In this document: positions 18,666 through 26,470 of the stretch, one piece after another
Layout of the letters: every line of letters starts with the position of its first letter
How positions within the stretch are numbered: the stretch's first letter is position 1
Assembly (NCBI GenBank): GCA_017948555.1
Contig: JAFMYY010000032.1
Coordinates: forward strand, 2,041 to 44,448
Reading direction: 5' to 3'
Length of the DNA stretch: 42,408 nucleotides
Source of the DNA: Cesiribacteraceae bacterium YIM B00369
GTDB lineage: Bacteria; Bacteroidota; Bacteroidia; Cytophagales; Cyclobacteriaceae
Notes under the pieces: model-generated
Seen by the model: the letters and a program-made list of their open reading frames with translations, nothing else
What the model was told of the DNA's origin: nothing
Database searches by the model: none
Made by a program: the position numbers and the translations under genes

Positions 18666-18767
18666 TCGCGCGAATTTACGCCAGTTCGTGTAAAACAGTC
18701 GAAAAAGTAGTGAAATAGACATTTCTTCTCCATTTTACGCATTCTGACGCAAATTAGCGCGATTTTT
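18666..18767. repeat. Inverted-repeat element 2 (~102 bp)
   Basis: The plus-type unit 18666-18696 (cgcgcgaatttacgccagtt and on) pairs with the minus-type unit 18732-18767 (attttacgcattctgacgc and on). It begins 227 bp after element 1, the same offset as from element 2 to element 3. Confidence 0.7.
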
Positions 18768-18892
18768 AACTATTTAAGAACGATTTAGACTATCAAGCAC
18801 TGCTTTTCTTTACCTAAAGTTCTTTAGGTGGTATTTTACAAGCTAAATATAGGATAAATACCTTTTTAAGATTGGTTGATTTTTGGAATTTT

Positions 18893-18993
18893 CTCGTAAA
18901 TCTGCGTCAGTTCGCGTAAAATCCTTGGAAAAGCAAGAAAACCTGGGTTTAAGGGACATTTTACGCATTCTGGCGTGAATTTACGCGATTTTT
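18893..18993. repeat. Inverted-repeat element 3 (~101 bp)
   Basis: The plus-type unit 18893-18923 (ctcgtaaatctgcgtcagtt and on) faces the minus-type unit 18957-18993 (attttacgcattctggcgtg and on). About 23 of 31 positions match when one is reverse-complemented. Its loop (cttggaaaagcaagaaaa) is similar to that of element 1, so these are copies of one longer unit. Confidence 0.72.
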
Positions 18994-19200
18994 ACTCTTG
19001 GGCAGGAGTTTGAGGATTCAATTTTAAATTAATTATAATTTTAAAGGTATTTAATTATTATTTTCCAGTAAAAAGCAGGGGGTTTTTTACCTTTATTCTT
19101 GGTGACTTTCGCGTAAAATCACGTGGAAACAGCCTTTTGGAAGTATTCAAGGTCTAAAAGTTTGAAAATAGTCAATTTTCAGCCTGTAATTATGTTCCTT

Positions 19201-19300
19201 TTCTCGCAAATTTGCGCCAAATCGCGCTAAATGATCTTTTAGAAGCTTCTTGAGATCTTTTTATTTCATTATGCGTATTCTGACGCAAATTTACGTGGAA
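19201..19300. repeat. Inverted-repeat element 4 (~100 bp)
   Basis: The plus-type unit 19201-19235 (ttctcgcaaatttgcgccaa and on) faces the minus-type unit 19268-19300 (cattatgcgtattctgacgc and on). It is the most diverged copy and has an unrelated loop. Confidence 0.6.
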
Positions 19301-19520
19301 TTAACCTCAAAATAATAGATTTTTTCCTAGCGGTAGCTTTAGTGATCTTAGAACGGTACCCATACGTTTTGGTCCTGGGTGCTTACTTTTACATTTCCAA
19401 TTATCCTATTTTGAAAACTCACCGCTTCAGGATACGGCGGGTTTTTGAGACAATAATTTAAAAAAAAGCTACTCTTGCTGGAATCATAGGAAACACGATT
19501 ATGAAACGTTATATCTTTAT

Positions 19521-19895
19521 TTAATAGTCATCATAGATTTGGTCAATAAGGACTGTGTCTTCCTGAATATTTATTTTAGTTACCTTTTCCAATGAAAATC
19601 CATTTGTAAAATACCCAAAGCGAACTCTCCTATTAATTAACTTTTTGTCTTTGTAAGTCAAAAGGTAATCTCCGTCTACTTTTGGTAAATCAGTCATATC
19701 GAGCCAATAGGTTTTGCTTTGCCCTGATTCCAGTTTTAAATAATTTGGGTTAGCCTGATGGTCATAGGCTTTAATATTTATGGAGTCGATTAAGTTTGCC
19801 GTTTGATTGGTTATTTCAAATTTAGCTTTTATGTCATTCTGACAAGAAGTAAAGAAGACTAACGTCACTATTGATATTACAAATTTCAATTTCAT
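19521..19895 (-). CDS. Small lipoprotein, function unknown
   Basis: The protein has 124 residues with a lipoprotein signal: a basic start MKLK, a hydrophobic core and the lipobox FFTSC, giving a lipidated Cys18. The mature part is predicted to be mostly beta, with no recognised family. It is therefore probably anchored to a membrane and exposed to the periplasm or the cell surface. It stands alone, between the repeat region and a 430-bp gene-free stretch, on the same strand as the metallopeptidase-like gene upstream. No function is proposed. Confidence 0.65.
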   Translation of the reverse strand: MKLKFVISIVTLVFFTSCQNDIKAKFEITNQTANLIDSINIKAYDHQANPNYLKLESGQSKTYWLDMTDLPKVDGDYLLTYKDKKLINRRVRFGYFTNGFSLEKVTKINIQEDTVLIDQIYDDY

Positions 19896-20323
19896 TACCG
19901 AATTGTGCTCAACTTGGGTAAACTAATAATTAACTCCAGTAATTCCTACCTGATCGTTTTCTGAGACAGGACTTGTACAAAATAACAGTAGTTTTTCTAT
20001 ACAAGTTTAAGAACCGTTATTCACGATACAGAAAGTAATCACTAGGTGTGGAAATAAGAAAAACCCAATGGTATGCAGGCAGGAGGAAAATACCTAATGC
20101 CTAATGCCACTATCGGCTTTTTATTAAATTTAGAATAACTGTCCGATTTTTCTAATGGAATACATAATATGAAAGGTCCTTTGAAGAGCTAAAACTGGTG
20201 GCTATAGCTAATTCAGAGGCATCCTCGAAGCTGGGAACTCATATTAAGGGGACATAACTTTACATGTGTTCTATTCCCAGATAATCGTAGTAATTTTCCT
20301 TGACTTCCATAGCCGTAGTAAGG
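19896..20323. other. 428-bp intergenic stretch
   Basis: No coding region, RNA gene or strong hairpin is seen. It presumably holds the promoter of the minus-strand lipoprotein gene and the 3' end of the metallopeptidase-like transcript. Confidence 0.4.
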
Positions 20324-21238
20324 TCATCCCTCATAGAATATGGTTAAGTTTCGAAGTCGCTTTTTTACCCGTTTATTCTTCATTGGGGTAAACCTGAATA
20401 TTTCTTTGTTATCCTTTTTAACGATAATGTAGAAAGGCTGATTCATTTTTTCTGTAAGATGATAGATACTTTCAAGCTCAGCAATATCCTCAAACCAGCT
20501 TGCCATTCCGTATAAAGAGACGAAAGGTGTTTTACTGAGCTTTTTGTAAATATCAGGCGCTAAGGTTACTGGTACCTTTTTACCACTCCGAAATCGGGTT
20601 TTCTCCAGTAATGAATCGGTAGAACTCTGAGTTGGCACGTTCATTTTATGCCAAATATTCTTAGTAAAGGAGGTTGGCTTAACAAGTGCTTCTCTATCCT
20701 GAGGGTGCGGAGTGATTTCCAAAACGGCGTCCACCACGTGCGTAGCCTCGTGCAATAAAACATATAAAAAAGCGTCTAATACACCTGCCTCAATTTTGAT
20801 TTCATAACCAGGATTTTCTGATCCCTCAAAACAGGTGTTTTCTTTCTGGGTGGCCCATTCCGATATGGTCTCATGAAGTATTCCCGCCCGAAAAGTAATG
20901 TTATACATTTTACTGGAATCATGGGTTTCCACAGGGGAGGTGAGAGCCGTGTTGGGCATATTATCCATGAAGCTGATGCTGTGTAAATGCCTTTTTAAAA
21001 TTTTCTGATGCAGGGGAGGTAAAGCAGCAAAAGCTTTTTCAACCTTGGTTTTTTCTGTTGCAGTTACTTCATGATCCGAGGGACTCATGCCGGCCTCCTT
21101 AAACAGCTTTATAACACCTTCCGGAGCCGCTGAAATCCGTTCAGCTGGATTATTAATAAAATGTGGGGTTTGTGTCTGAGCGCAAATAGTTAAAGATAAA
21201 ACTACACCAAGAGCAGTAATGAAATACGTCTTAAACAT
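20324..21238 (-). CDS. Secreted HExxH metallopeptidase-like protein
   Basis: The ATG at 21238 is chosen because it starts a clean signal peptide (MFKTYFITALGVVLSLTICA, cleavage near AQ). An upstream ATG would add 26 residues before it. The 304-residue protein has LLHEATHVVD with the zinc-binding HEATH at 163-167, which fits a gluzincin-type metal site. No clear third ligand could be picked out by eye. The rest has no recognised domain. It is probably periplasmic or exported. It lies 85 bp downstream of an HxlR regulator on the same strand and could be co-transcribed with it. Confidence 0.7.
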   Translation of the reverse strand: MFKTYFITALGVVLSLTICAQTQTPHFINNPAERISAAPEGVIKLFKEAGMSPSDHEVTATEKTKVEKAFAALPPLHQKILKRHLHSISFMDNMPNTALTSPVETHDSSKMYNITFRAGILHETISEWATQKENTCFEGSENPGYEIKIEAGVLDAFLYVLLHEATHVVDAVLEITPHPQDREALVKPTSFTKNIWHKMNVPTQSSTDSLLEKTRFRSGKKVPVTLAPDIYKKLSKTPFVSLYGMASWFEDIAELESIYHLTEKMNQPFYIIVKKDNKEIFRFTPMKNKRVKKRLRNLTIFYEG

Positions 21239-21323
21239 GGCTTTTAAAAAGAAATCAGTGAATAAACCTCCGAACTCAACCAATAGCTGGTACATAAGCC
21301 GGTTAAACATGATCAAAAAATAA

Positions 21324-21692
21324 CTACTGGGTCAGGTATTTTGACTGCTTCAAAATAACCGAACGTAATCGCTCCTGGTGTGCATCGCCCCAATCGCCCA
21401 AAGTCGATAGAACCGGAATCAGGGACTTTCCAAATTCGGTAAGATTGTATTCTACTTTTGGCGGGACCACAGGATATATGACTTTTGATACCAGTTCGTG
21501 CTCCTGCAACTCTTTCAACTGCAAATTTATCACCCTGCGTGAAGCATCCGGTATCTTTCGTTGCAACTCGCTTGGGCGTTGGTATCCTTCGTTGATGAAC
21601 CATAGCAAACGGATCTTCCATTTGCCATACAGCACTTCTCCAACCAGGTCCAGACCACAATTCAGGCTCGGTGGTATTTTTCTTTCATACAT
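21324..21692 (-). CDS. HxlR-family redox/electrophile regulator 1
   Basis: The protein has 122 residues, a full-length HxlR (DUF24) winged-helix regulator. Features are the GKWKIRLLWFI helix (23-33), the recognition region RPSELQRKIPDASRRVINLQ, and the wing KVEYNLTEFGKSLIPVL. Cys12 precedes the winged helix, at the place where YodB/HypR-type members have their redox-sensing cysteine. It is divergent from the SDR gene at 21821, with a 128-bp shared promoter region that carries a motif also found before the second HxlR gene. It is expected to repress the SDR-NTF2 operon and itself, with release by quinones or other electrophiles; that is inference from family behaviour. Confidence 0.88.
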   Translation of the reverse strand: MYERKIPPSLNCGLDLVGEVLYGKWKIRLLWFINEGYQRPSELQRKIPDASRRVINLQLKELQEHELVSKVIYPVVPPKVEYNLTEFGKSLIPVLSTLGDWGDAHQERLRSVILKQSKYLTQ

Positions 21693-21751
21693 ACTGCAAA
21701 GGTATCTTATGTTCTAAAAAGTACAATACGGGAAAAATTTATCCCTATAGG

Positions 21752-21771
21752 AATCTTTTTTCCGTACTTGT
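21752..21771. promoter_or_regulatory. Shared HxlR-region operator-like motif (copy 1)
   Basis: AATCTTTTTtCCGTACTTGT lies between hxlR 1 and the SDR gene. Nineteen of 20 bases match 25909-25928, in the same relative place beside hxlR 2. A GTAC-containing inverted partner (aaaaagtacaatacgg) lies just upstream. It is a likely binding site of the HxlR regulators. Confidence 0.5.
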
Positions 21772-21820
21772 CTGAACTACACATACTTCCCACTTTTGTA
21801 CTGTACTAAAAGTAAGAAGT

Positions 21821-22615
21821 ATGAAACACCAATTTGATTTTAATAACGAGTTAGCGGGAAAAATTGCCTTAGTGACAGGCGGTACAAAAGGAGCAGGAAA
21901 AGCCATTGCAGATCGCTTACTCCATGCCGGTGCAACAGTGGTTGTAACGGCAAGAAACCCACCCGAAGCGCTACAGGAAAGACTGCATTTTGTTTCGGCT
22001 GATTTGAGCAAACCTGAAGGAACTCTAAAAGTAGTCGAAGAAGTCTTATCTAAATTCCACAGGCTTGATATCCTGGTCAATAACCTGGGCGGTTCCGAAA
22101 CCAGGGGCGGTGGCTTTGCTGTGTTGACGGATAAAGATTGGGAAACAACTATTCAAACGAATTTGCTGGCCTCTGTTCGTTTGGACAGAGGATTTTTACC
22201 GCAAATGATCCAACAGAATTGGGGTGTTATTATTCACGTCGCTTCCATTCAGGGCAGGTTGCCTTTGTATGATTCCACTCTACCCTATGCAGCTGCGAAA
22301 GCAGGGTTAATTAATTACAGCAAAGCTTTATCCAAAGAAGTTTCGCCAAAGGGCGTTCGGGTGCTTACTGTTTCACCCGGATGGATTATGACCCAATCAT
22401 CCATAAGAATGATGGAGCGGATTGCGGAAAGTTCAAAAATAACTGTAGAACAAGCCACGCAAAGCGTGATGGATGCTTTGGGCGGAATACCCATCGGCAG
22501 ACCCGCAAGGCCTGAAGAAATTGCGGAATTTGTTGGCTTTTTGGTTTCTCCGAGAGCCAATTATCTGACAGGAACAGAATACATCATTGACGGAGGAACC
22601 ATTCCAACCATTTAA
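21821..22615 (+). CDS. SDR-family NAD(P)-dependent oxidoreductase
   Basis: The protein has 264 residues, the usual length of a classical short-chain dehydrogenase. The Rossmann glycine motif is TGGTKGAG (19-26). NNLG lies near 87-90, and the catalytic triad is Ser142, Tyr156 and Lys160 (YAAAK). The C-terminal YIIDGG motif is typical. The substrate is unknown; relatives reduce ketones, quinones or 3-oxoacyl groups. It is divergent from hxlR 1 and 22 bp before an NTF2-like gene, so the pair is probably an HxlR-controlled detoxification operon. A decayed paralogue lies at 27669-28000. Confidence 0.92.
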   Translation: MKHQFDFNNELAGKIALVTGGTKGAGKAIADRLLHAGATVVVTARNPPEALQERLHFVSADLSKPEGTLKVVEEVLSKFHRLDILVNNLGGSETRGGGFAVLTDKDWETTIQTNLLASVRLDRGFLPQMIQQNWGVIIHVASIQGRLPLYDSTLPYAAAKAGLINYSKALSKEVSPKGVRVLTVSPGWIMTQSSIRMMERIAESSKITVEQATQSVMDALGGIPIGRPARPEEIAEFVGFLVSPRANYLTGTEYIIDGGTIPTI

Positions 22616-22637
22616 TAAACTCTAAATAATTTTAATC

Positions 22638-22970
22638 ATGAAAACAATGAATTTACCTGAAGTGGTAGCAGATTTAGTGGAGGCCCAAGCCAATTTCGAT
22701 AGTGTTGCTTATGCCAATTGTTTTTCCGAAACAGCCGTGGTTTTTGACGAAGGCAAAACCTACAAAGGAAGAACTGAAATCCAACAATGGATTGCCAACG
22801 CAAACAAAAAATTTAAAACCGTAATGAAGCCCATCGAATTTACCCAAACAGACACCTCCTGTGTGCTGCTGGCAGAGATTTCAGGCTCTTTTGAGGGAAG
22901 TCCCCTGGTACTAAATTATACCTTTGTATTGAGAGACGGGTTGATTCAATCGCTAAGAATTACGGGCTGA
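22638..22970 (+). CDS. SnoaL/NTF2-like protein
   Basis: The protein has 110 residues. It shows the NTF2-like cone pattern: an N-terminal helix (EVVADLVEAQANFD), then YANCFSETAVVFDEGKTYKG, and then alternating strands with FTQTD and YTFVLRDGLIQSLRI. SnoaL-like proteins bind small hydrophobic ligands or act as isomerases and hydrolases; the ligand here is unknown. It follows the SDR gene by 22 bp and is probably co-transcribed with it. Confidence 0.8.
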   Translation: MKTMNLPEVVADLVEAQANFDSVAYANCFSETAVVFDEGKTYKGRTEIQQWIANANKKFKTVMKPIEFTQTDTSCVLLAEISGSFEGSPLVLNYTFVLRDGLIQSLRITG

Positions 22971-23434
22971 AAATTGCCAGGAACCACGATGGTTTTGCAG
23001 CATAATGCTTTTTTAAGGGGAGGTGGTTTTCGGGTTGAAGGACATTTTAAAGTTGGAGAGATTTTCACCGGATGCTGTCCGCTTTTTTAGAGGTATTTCC
23101 TTCTTGCCTGTCCCCCTCCCAAGCCTTTATGAACTCCATAAACAGGTGGTAATACCCTCTTAACAGGAACTTTGATAATTTTTAGTACTTTAGTACCGGT
23201 AGTTATATTGGGGGAAATCAGGTTGTTTAACCTAATAAAGTACAATAGCCACTACTCTCTGAAACTTCAACTATTTTTATCCTTGTTTTTACCTTAGCAG
23301 AAAATGTCACTGCTTTTCCACCTAAAATCATTATTCACCCTCATGGTATTGCCATGTAGACGATTAACTTCAAACTTCATTTCAATAACCTGATTTTCCT
23401 CTTTTTTATCTAGACACCTAAACAAAGAATATTC
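22971..23434. other. 464-bp intergenic stretch before the ALDH gene
   Basis: No gene is seen. It likely contains the ALDH promoter. A small repeat of AGTAC/TAGTACCGG near 23185-23200 is visible, but its role is unknown. Confidence 0.4.
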
Positions 23435-24979
23435 ATGGCAAAAATCATTTCGCCTCAGGTGGAGTTTTCCGGATTGCTTCAACAAGTGAAGCAGGTGACT
23501 CCCGAAATTTTTGATCCGCATGGCAACTACCTAAACCTCCTGGAAGGTCGTTGGCAGGAAGCAGGCTCTCCCAGGGAATTTATTTCTCCCATTGACGGCT
23601 CCATCATTGGAAGCCTGCCCATGCTGGATAGAGCTACTGCACTCCGTGCCATTCAAAGCGCCCATCGCGAAGCAGAGGAATGGAGTCGCGTAGACCTGGA
23701 TGAACGGAAGCGGCGTGTGCAGGAGTGTCTCGACCAACTGCGGGCACATGTGGACCTGATTGGAAAACTTTTAATGTGGGAAATCGGCAAGACCTATAAG
23801 CTGGGTTTTACCGATATTGACCGCTGTATAGACGGTGTGCAGTGGTATGTAGACCATATTGAAGAGATGCTAGGCCGCCGCGAACCCCTTGGAGTAGTAT
23901 CGAACATTGCTTCCTGGAACTACCCCATGTCGGTGCTGATGCATGCTGTTCTGGTGCAGGTGCTTTGTGGGAATGTGGCAGTAGCTAAAACCCCTACGGA
24001 TGGTGGTTTTATCTCGTTAAGCATTGCATTTGCGATTGCCCGCCGCAGTGGGTTGCCTGTTACCCTGGTGAGCGGATCCGGTGGAGAATTAAGTGACATA
24101 CTGGTGAAAGACCAGGCAATCGCCTGTCTTTCTTTTGTAGGCGGTCGCTATAACGGGCGGAATATTGCCGATGCCCTGGCCTCTGTGCACAAGCGCTATA
24201 TGCTGGAAATGGAAGGCGTAAACACCTACGGCATCTGGAATTTCTCTGACTGGAACAGCCTTGGTGAGCAACTCAAAAAAGGCTATGATTACGGAAAACA
24301 GCGCTGTACGGCCTATGTGCGCTTTGTGGTGGAGCGGCGTTCATTTCCGCAGTTCCTGGAAACCTACTGGAACTCCATTCGCAGCCTGAAAATCGGAAAT
24401 CCTACTTTGGTAGACAGACCGGAGGATAAACTGCCGGATCTGGCCTTTGGTCCGGTAATTAACCGCCGTCAGGCAGAGGACCTTGACCGTCTCTATAGTA
24501 ATGCACTGAAAACGGGCGCTACCCCTGTGTATGATGGCAAACTGGAGGATTCCTTATTCTTACCTGATCAGGACCGGTCGGCTTACCGGGCACCACGGGC
24601 ACTGGTAAACCTGCCACGGCAAAGCGAATTGTATTTTAAAGAGCCTTTCGGACCTATTGACTCTATTGTGCTGGTGGACCGGGTAGAAGAACTGGTAGGA
24701 GAAATGAATATTTCCAACGGTGCGCTGGTTGCAGCTGTTGCTTCCGACGATGTGAAGTGGGCGCAACGTACGGCACGGGAAGTGCGCGCCTTTAAAGTGG
24801 GTATCAACAATCTTCGTTCCCGAGGCGATCGGGAGGAAGTTTTTGGAGGACTGGGAGAATCCTGGAAGGGCGCTTTCGTAGGAGGCAAACTCCTGGTGGA
24901 AGCGGTTACTCAGGGTGCACTTTCGGAATCGATATATGGGAATTATGAAGATGCTACGCTATTACCGGAGAAGATTTAA
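23435..24979 (+). CDS. Aldehyde dehydrogenase family protein
   Basis: The protein has 514 residues, typical for an ALDH. The oxyanion-hole motif is WNYP (161-164, Asn162). Lys185 (AKTP) lies where the cofactor-ribose-binding lysine is found. The general base is Glu260 in EMEGVN, and the catalytic Cys291 lies in GKQRCTA. The usual SFTGS after the cofactor loop reads SFVGG here. These features suggest a non-phosphorylating NAD(P)-dependent dehydrogenase, perhaps related to the GAPN branch; the substrate cannot be read. It stands alone in a 464-bp and 503-bp gene-free setting. Its GC content looks higher than that of the surrounding genes, a possible sign of separate origin. Confidence 0.88.
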   Translation: MAKIISPQVEFSGLLQQVKQVTPEIFDPHGNYLNLLEGRWQEAGSPREFISPIDGSIIGSLPMLDRATALRAIQSAHREAEEWSRVDLDERKRRVQECLDQLRAHVDLIGKLLMWEIGKTYKLGFTDIDRCIDGVQWYVDHIEEMLGRREPLGVVSNIASWNYPMSVLMHAVLVQVLCGNVAVAKTPTDGGFISLSIAFAIARRSGLPVTLVSGSGGELSDILVKDQAIACLSFVGGRYNGRNIADALASVHKRYMLEMEGVNTYGIWNFSDWNSLGEQLKKGYDYGKQRCTAYVRFVVERRSFPQFLETYWNSIRSLKIGNPTLVDRPEDKLPDLAFGPVINRRQAEDLDRLYSNALKTGATPVYDGKLEDSLFLPDQDRSAYRAPRALVNLPRQSELYFKEPFGPIDSIVLVDRVEELVGEMNISNGALVAAVASDDVKWAQRTAREVRAFKVGINNLRSRGDREEVFGGLGESWKGAFVGGKLLVEAVTQGALSESIYGNYEDATLLPEKI

Positions 24980-25482
24980 GTAATCTGATTTTTCCAGTTT
25001 TCTGGAAACACCTAACCCCAAATTTTTACATTTTTTTACTACGATATAAGCTGGAATGAGGGAAGGGTAAATAGGGTATTATAGCGGAGGGACATTTTAT
25101 GGCTTTTTTTGTGAAAATGCCTCACAAAAAAAGCCAACCCTTTTTTCGTTTTACATTCCATCAAACAGGATGAAAAATATAGAGACTCAGCCTTTTTGGA
25201 ACTTAGAAGAAACAAACAGGAAAATATTGTCATTTAGGTTTATAATGAGGTGTTCCTTTAGGGAAACTCCATGATAGCAGGTAATGGTCGAGTATATACG
25301 ATGGAAGGGGGCATTAATGTCCAGCTCGGTACAAACGCCCAATTGAAAACTACTTTTTGAAGTTATGAACTAAAGCTGAACATTGGCTATCGAGCCCGAA
25401 CTGCTGTTAATGCTTGCACATAGCTGATGTGATATTGTTTAGCCCTGCTTTTGCAAATACATTCTTACCTGCCGTTTCTTCA
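24980..25482. other. 503-bp intergenic stretch
   Basis: It holds the perfect hairpin at 25101-25135 and otherwise no recognisable feature. A short minus-strand frame across the hairpin is not believable. Confidence 0.45.
25101..25135. terminator. Perfect 14-bp bidirectional terminator-like hairpin
   Basis: GGC, seven Ts and GTGA (25101-25114) pair perfectly with TCAC, seven As and GCC (25122-25135) around a 7-nt loop. It separates the ALDH gene from hxlR 2, which ends convergently at 25483. Confidence 0.6.
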
Positions 25483-25848
25483 TCAAATCGATTGCTCAAT
25501 AGGCTTGCCCACAAGCTCAAGAAATTTTTCACGATACTGTAATCCCCAACTTTCCATTGCTTTTAATACCGGCAGTAAGCTTTCACCTTCTTTTGTTAAT
25601 GAATACTCAACCTTTGGGGGCAACACAGGAAATATTTCTTTTTTGATGATACCGTGCTGTTCTAATTCGTTTAGTTGCATATTGAGTGCTCTGCGTGAAG
25701 CATCAGGCATAGCCCGTTGCAATTCATTGGGTCTTCTTAAGCCCTCATGAATCCTGTTGAGTAAACAAGCTTTCCATTTACCGCTAATAATCTCAGAAGT
25801 AATAAGAACGCCGCATTTGTAATTTATTTCAATTTTTTTCTCATACAT
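25483..25848 (-). CDS. HxlR-family redox/electrophile regulator 2
   Basis: The ATG at 25848 is preferred: an upstream TTG at 25857 gives three extra residues, but the ATG aligns the start with HxlR 1 (MYE-K-I). The 121-residue protein carries GKWKACLLNRI, RPNELQRAMPDASRRALNMQ and KVEYSLTKEGESLLPVLKAM. Cys12, counted from that ATG, matches the position in HxlR 1. The two proteins are clear paralogues, so their regulatory modules arose by duplication. The divergent region holds a motif near-identical to that beside hxlR 1. The gene now facing it is only a truncated remnant (25972). Confidence 0.87.
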   Translation of the reverse strand: MYEKKIEINYKCGVLITSEIISGKWKACLLNRIHEGLRRPNELQRAMPDASRRALNMQLNELEQHGIIKKEIFPVLPPKVEYSLTKEGESLLPVLKAMESWGLQYREKFLELVGKPIEQSI

Positions 25849-25908
25849 GATTTTCAATTTTTGAGCAGGGCAAAACTTTGCCGTATTCTAAAAATAATGC
25901 CGTACGGT

Positions 25909-25928
25909 AATCTTTTTGCCGTACTTGT
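25909..25928. promoter_or_regulatory. Shared HxlR-region operator-like motif (copy 2)
   Basis: AATCTTTTTgCCGTACTTGT matches 21752-21771 at 19 of 20 positions. A second, inverted GCCGTAC/GTACGGT dyad lies at about 25899-25907. It is the likely site for HxlR 2. Confidence 0.5.
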
Positions 25929-25971
25929 GTATAGTCTGAATATAGCCCACTTTTACTTAAAAAAAAACAAA

Positions 25972-26031
25972 ATGAAATTATTTAAAAATTACAAGTCAAA
26001 CACGTTAGAACTAGCTAACAGAATTTTTATG
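25972..26031 (+). pseudogene. Truncated start of an old-yellow-enzyme gene
   Basis: These 60 bases repeat the first 20 codons of the OYE gene at 28021-28080 with only a few changes (FKNYKSNTLELANR and then a Phe for Val). After ATG at 26029 the similarity stops, and a TGA follows at once. It sits where the first gene of an HxlR-controlled operon would start, so the original target gene has been lost by deletion. Confidence 0.8.
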
Positions 26032-26063
26032 CTCTGACCCAGCTAAGTAAAAGCATCTGACAA

Positions 26064-26275
26064 TAGCACCAGGGAAAAATATGCAAGACTCATCGCTATT
26101 TGTCCATTTTCCTGCCCGGTAATTCGCTGCAACTTTGTGATATCAAATTAATTACAAACACAAAATGAAAACTACATGAAACGTTCAGCTAAAGCCATCT
26201 GGTCTGGCACCTTAATAAAAGGCGAGGGAAATCTTACCACGCAAATGGATATACTCAACAAAACTCCTTACTCAG
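26064..26275 (+). pseudogene. Truncated osmC-like gene copy with upstream region
   Basis: Bases 26064-26175 repeat the leader of the intact OsmC gene (29400-29511). Bases 26176-26275 repeat its first ~33 codons (MKRSAKAIW and on to NKTPYS), after which homology ends. With the OYE fragment just upstream, this looks like an old copy of an OYE-osmC pair that lost its middle and its end. Confidence 0.75.
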
Positions 26276-26470
26276 CTGATAATACCGGTTTGCCATTATG
26301 GGGCTGAGGTCCAAAATTCAACTTTTTTCATAAATCCAGCATCAGGTAAAGGCGGGCCATTTGTGCAAAAAATCCTCCACAACTTCAAGCCGAGAATCAT
26401 TAGGCGCCATAGAAAATATTCCAACTTATTATAAAGGCATAAAATCTTTAACACTAAAAAGACAACAAAA

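Larger units (their letters stand above)
18063..19520. repeat. Gene-free repeat region with ~11 related units
   Basis: No coding region of note is seen in 1.46 kb. About eleven diverged ~31-36 bp units recur in both orientations, built on the core ATTTTACG-n-TGRCGCAAATTTACG and its complement. Eight of them pair into four ~100-bp inverted elements (listed separately). Solitary units lie at 18181-18211 (minus-like), 18317-18350 (plus-like) and 19104-19130 (a half unit). The pattern resembles dispersed REP or MITE-like palindromes rather than CRISPR, because units are inverted and spacers are partly homologous. Confidence 0.75.

Noticed and set aside
18181-19300. CRISPR array
   Set aside because: Units are inverted as well as direct, diverged, unevenly spaced and have homologous 'spacers'; no cas genes are nearby.
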